Positions 61,901-64,000 of a stretch of DNA of 64,000 bases are shown one piece after another (positions within the stretch are counted from its first letter, which is position 1; every line of letters starts with the position of its first letter). The position numbers and the translations under genes are program-made. This DNA comes from Lepas anatifera. Its lineage: Eukaryota > Arthropoda > Thecostraca > Lepadidae. The DNA lies in assembly GCA_034440635.1 (NCBI GenBank), contig JAOTON010002234.1:1155001-1219000 (forward strand), written 5' to 3'. The notes beneath the pieces were generated by a model, which saw only the letters and a program-made list of their open reading frames with translations, searched no databases and was not told the origin of the DNA.

Positions 61901-63359
61901 GAGCAGCACTGCGGGTCACGGGGTGCAGACGGTACGGCTGCTTAATGTGTGCGTTTTCTCTTTTAAACTAGAAGCCGAACTGTAAGTCGAATGGAACTCC
62001 ATTCGACTTTGGTAATTTTACGGTCTGTGTGTTGCATTTGATTGTTTTTGTGTTTGTTTTTTTATTTTATCCTCTTCGTAGCCTATTTCTCCATATTTGT
62101 CATTGATTGGGTCGTCCTTGTCTTTGGTGTGATTGTCCCTGTCATTGATATGGTCGTCTCTGTCATTCATTTTGGTGCCTTTAGGTGTTCATTTCGGTGT
62201 CATTGTCATTCATTTGATGCGACTCGCCATTCATTTGGTGCTACTCGCCGTTAATTTTATGGCACTTTTTATTCATTTGATGGTCTGCCATTCATTTTGT
62301 CGCCTTTGTCATTCAATTTATCAATTTTGTTGTTCATTGACCGATCGGTTATGCCGTTAACCATGTCGTGTGTAGCTCATTCTGTGGTTGGTGTCTTTCA
62401 TTTTCTTCGTAACTTATTTCCACGTCTTTGTCATTAATTTGATCGGCTGTGGCATTATTGCCTGTCCTGTACATTCATTCTATTGTCTCTGCTGTCCATT
62501 GTATCGTCTTTGTTACTCAGCTGATTGTGTCTATCATCTATTTGATAATGTATTCGACCGTGATGTCCCCCCATGCCTGTGTCCGTTTCCTCCCCGGCTT
62601 GCCCGTCTACTGTTCCGTGCACGACCCCCCCGCACAGACCTGGTGCTGTGTCTGGACGAGCGGGGGCAGCCGGCGCCGCTGCCGCCCGCCTTCCTCTCGC
62701 AGCCGGCGGCGACTGTGAAGCGTCCGCTGCCCGGAGCCGGCCGCTGGTGCGCCGTCGCCTATGGCAACCGGCAGTGCTACGGCAGAAACGACAAACGACC
62801 CACCGGCAACTTCCTGCTGCGCATGCGCCTGCTCAGTCGCCTCGGCTACGAAGTCGTAGAGGTAAAACATGCCGGGCAGACTCATCTCAGACAAGGAGAG
62901 TCGTTGTATGCAACCATTTTAAAATTTTGTATATAATACACCAGATATTGTATGCATTAATTCTTACCTGTTGCAGAATTAATTGATTCCTCACGTCAAA
63001 CACCACGTAAAATGTATTTCGTGGAAAGAGCTTATCATTTTGTGGGATTTTTTTCTCCTGAACAAAATGTTGATCGGTATGCTTCGAATTTTGAGATGGC
63101 AGCAGCCACTAAGTTTGTGTGCAAGTGTTGACAAAAAAGAACAATCGGGGAGGCCAGCCGGGCGTGTGAGACGGGCGTGCGTGCTGGACAGGTGCCGTGG
63201 TTCGAGTTCCAGACGCAGTCGCAGCCGGCTCAGGCGCGCAGCTACCTGCTGCGTCGGCTGCAGCTGTCGGCTCTGACGCAGCTGCCGCAGGCGCCCCCGC
63301 CTCGGCTGTCGCAGCGGGACCTGGCGCCGCCGCTCGCCAACGCCCGAACAGTGCGCTGA
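55990..63359 (+). CDS. FAST kinase domain/RAP domain mitochondrial protein (FASTK family)
   Basis: FASTK-family proteins act in mitochondrial RNA processing, stability or translation. Nine exons: 55990-56559, 56882-57130 (or from 56861, also in phase), 57363-57587, 58210-58377, 59099-59324, 60742-60863, 61730-61880, 62638-62861, 63192-63359; about 700 aa. The start ATG sits in GACATGG and opens MASHRAWLSVGQLSRQLLQS, an Arg/Ser-rich, acid-free segment suited to mitochondrial import. The middle is Leu-rich alpha-helical, as in FAST_1/FAST_2 regions (DVEIIRLLAALLSW; LSVDEVGIICMGFFKTQTP). The end is a RAP-type domain: RWCAVAYGNRQCYGRNDKR, GNFLLRMRLLSRLGYEVVEV, PWFEF, then YLLRRLQLS and a Pro-rich tail. 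I cannot assign the paralogue (FASTKD1-5). Exon 4 is flanked on both sides, and exon 7 on its acceptor side, by minisatellites made of its own splice junctions. No stop or frameshift was found. Confidence 0.9.
57740..58209 (+). repeat. Minisatellite copied from the FASTK exon 4 acceptor
   Basis: Nine acceptors of the form gctgtctccggcag|ctgatt, spaced 54 bp from the second onward. The last one (58209/58210) opens the real exon 4. Each unit has about 24 nt of intron end plus about 30 nt resembling the exon start (ctgattatg(c/t)gt...gcgacngcct). From copy 2 onward the units are open and in frame with exon 4, each adding LIMCECDSLLCTDRCLRQ or a variant. Confidence 0.94.
58378..58650 (+). repeat. 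Minisatellite copied from the FASTK exon 4 donor
   Basis: About eight units of 34 bp, ctgtccaccctccggctcaa g|gtgagagcatcag. The authentic donor at 58377 is the first copy; later copies keep aag|gtgag or aag|gtaag. Decayed units trail off to about 58760. Confidence 0.94.
59709..60545. mobile_element. TTAA-flanked inverted-repeat transposon (piggyBac-like MITE)
   Basis: Ends ttaacacgcacattgacggg and (reverse) ttaacacgcgcattgacggg, a 22-bp terminal inverted repeat with one mismatch; the terminal TTAA on both sides fits the TTAA target duplication of piggyBac elements. The interior has no long frame. It contains a 9-bp-stem hairpin (cggcggcgcgtagcgccgcc at 59773-59792) and GGTCA clusters, including a palindrome at 60186-60208. 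It sits in intron 5 of the FASTK-family gene. Relatives: 41535-41830 and 8883-9040. Confidence 0.75.
61085..61729 (+). repeat. Minisatellite upstream of the FASTK exon 7 acceptor
   Basis: About twenty units of 30-35 bp (ctgctgtaaccccatcaggc agtgaccgttttt and variants). The last unit becomes the acceptor tgcctctgtttgtggccag|agcgtgatg (exon 7 starts 61730). Units share the pattern tgcctctgctgt..cccgtcag|gcagtg, so they probably derive from this junction though with more divergence than the other arrays. Confidence 0.88.
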
Positions 63360-64000
63360 CTGTCGCTCCCAGGGTGTGAAGATGGAGGCGCGGGCGTCAG
63401 CACCGGGGGCCGTGTCCCCAGAATCAAGTGGGGCGGGGGCTCGCACCACTGTGACACTGGGAATATATTTCTCGGGGTGATTTTGGTTGTGCCAACATTG
63501 CTATAAATGTCGAATTTCAGGACGAAGAGGATATTTAGATATTTCCCGGAGACTGCAGTGTTGTTTAATAGACAAAAATAATTTAGAACTACCCAGCTTT
63601 AGAACTATCCACCTACGGATCATGAAAAACCTGGGCGTGGGATTCTGGTCTAGTCTGGACGCCTCTCCCCTCACTGGAAAATCCTTGGCGCCCTTGACTG
63701 GAGGGTAATGTACACCCGCAGACAACATACGTGCCAGTTTAAGCCTTAAGGACGACGCAGAATGTTTGAATGCGTTCTCTGTAGTGTTTGGTAGAAGCTT
63801 TGATCCGATAGTTGACTGGTACCGATATGAGAATGTACTGACTGATTTTGTTCCTCTCGTTAGACTGACTGAGCTTTCAGTCCACTTGATGGACGCGTGT
63901 CATATTTAGTTCTTAGTTATTTTTATTTGTATTTTATGCCGAAGATAGTTTAGATAATTGGCAGTCTGGAGGACTATTCGTTGGATTTAATGATGTTTCC

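Overview
This is a eukaryotic nuclear window. Small exons with GT/AG borders are separated by long, AT-richer introns. I reconstructed five protein-coding genes by matching splice sites and reading phase. Gene content and intron style suggest an arthropod. The GC-rich third codon positions, very long CT/AG microsatellites and abundant GGTCA-bearing repeats made me think of a crustacean, possibly a barnacle, but that species guess is weak.

Layout: (1) 1-20932 (+) is the 3' part of a secreted or surface cysteine-rich protein of the arthropod DUF7042-7045 type, with a Ser/Thr/Pro stalk and a hydrophobic C-terminal tail; its long introns are full of repeats. (2) 22786-25607 (-) is a complete six-exon RNA polymerase subunit RPB5/RPABC1 (210 aa). 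(3) 30333-33636 (+) is the complex I subunit NDUFA9 in six exons, with a one-base insertion in exon 4. (4) 34820-44984 (-) is a complete twelve-exon WDR70 homologue (660 aa). (5) 55990-63359 (+) is a nine-exon FAST-kinase/RAP-domain mitochondrial protein (700 aa). The stretch 45000-55990 is repeat-rich: an AG microsatellite, a decayed non-LTR retrotransposon and a pure (CT)n tract of about 775 bp.

The genes are unrelated housekeeping functions (transcription, respiratory chain, nuclear WD-repeat protein, mitochondrial RNA) and form no operon-like unit. Gene 1 and POLR2E converge, as do NDUFA9 and WDR70; POLR2E and NDUFA9 diverge.

The most unusual feature is shared by all five genes. Tandem minisatellites (unit about 30-54 bp) sit directly on exon-intron junctions, and in the clearest cases their unit is a copy of that junction: the last exon bases plus the 5' splice site, or the 3' splice site plus the first exon bases. 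I see this at one junction of gene 1, POLR2E exon 5, NDUFA9 exon 6, WDR70 exons 4 (both sides), 5 and 8, and FASTK exons 4 (both sides) and 7. In three arrays the unit is 45 or 54 bp, so use of an alternative copy would add in-frame peptide repeats. Two arrays were later interrupted by transposon-like insertions.
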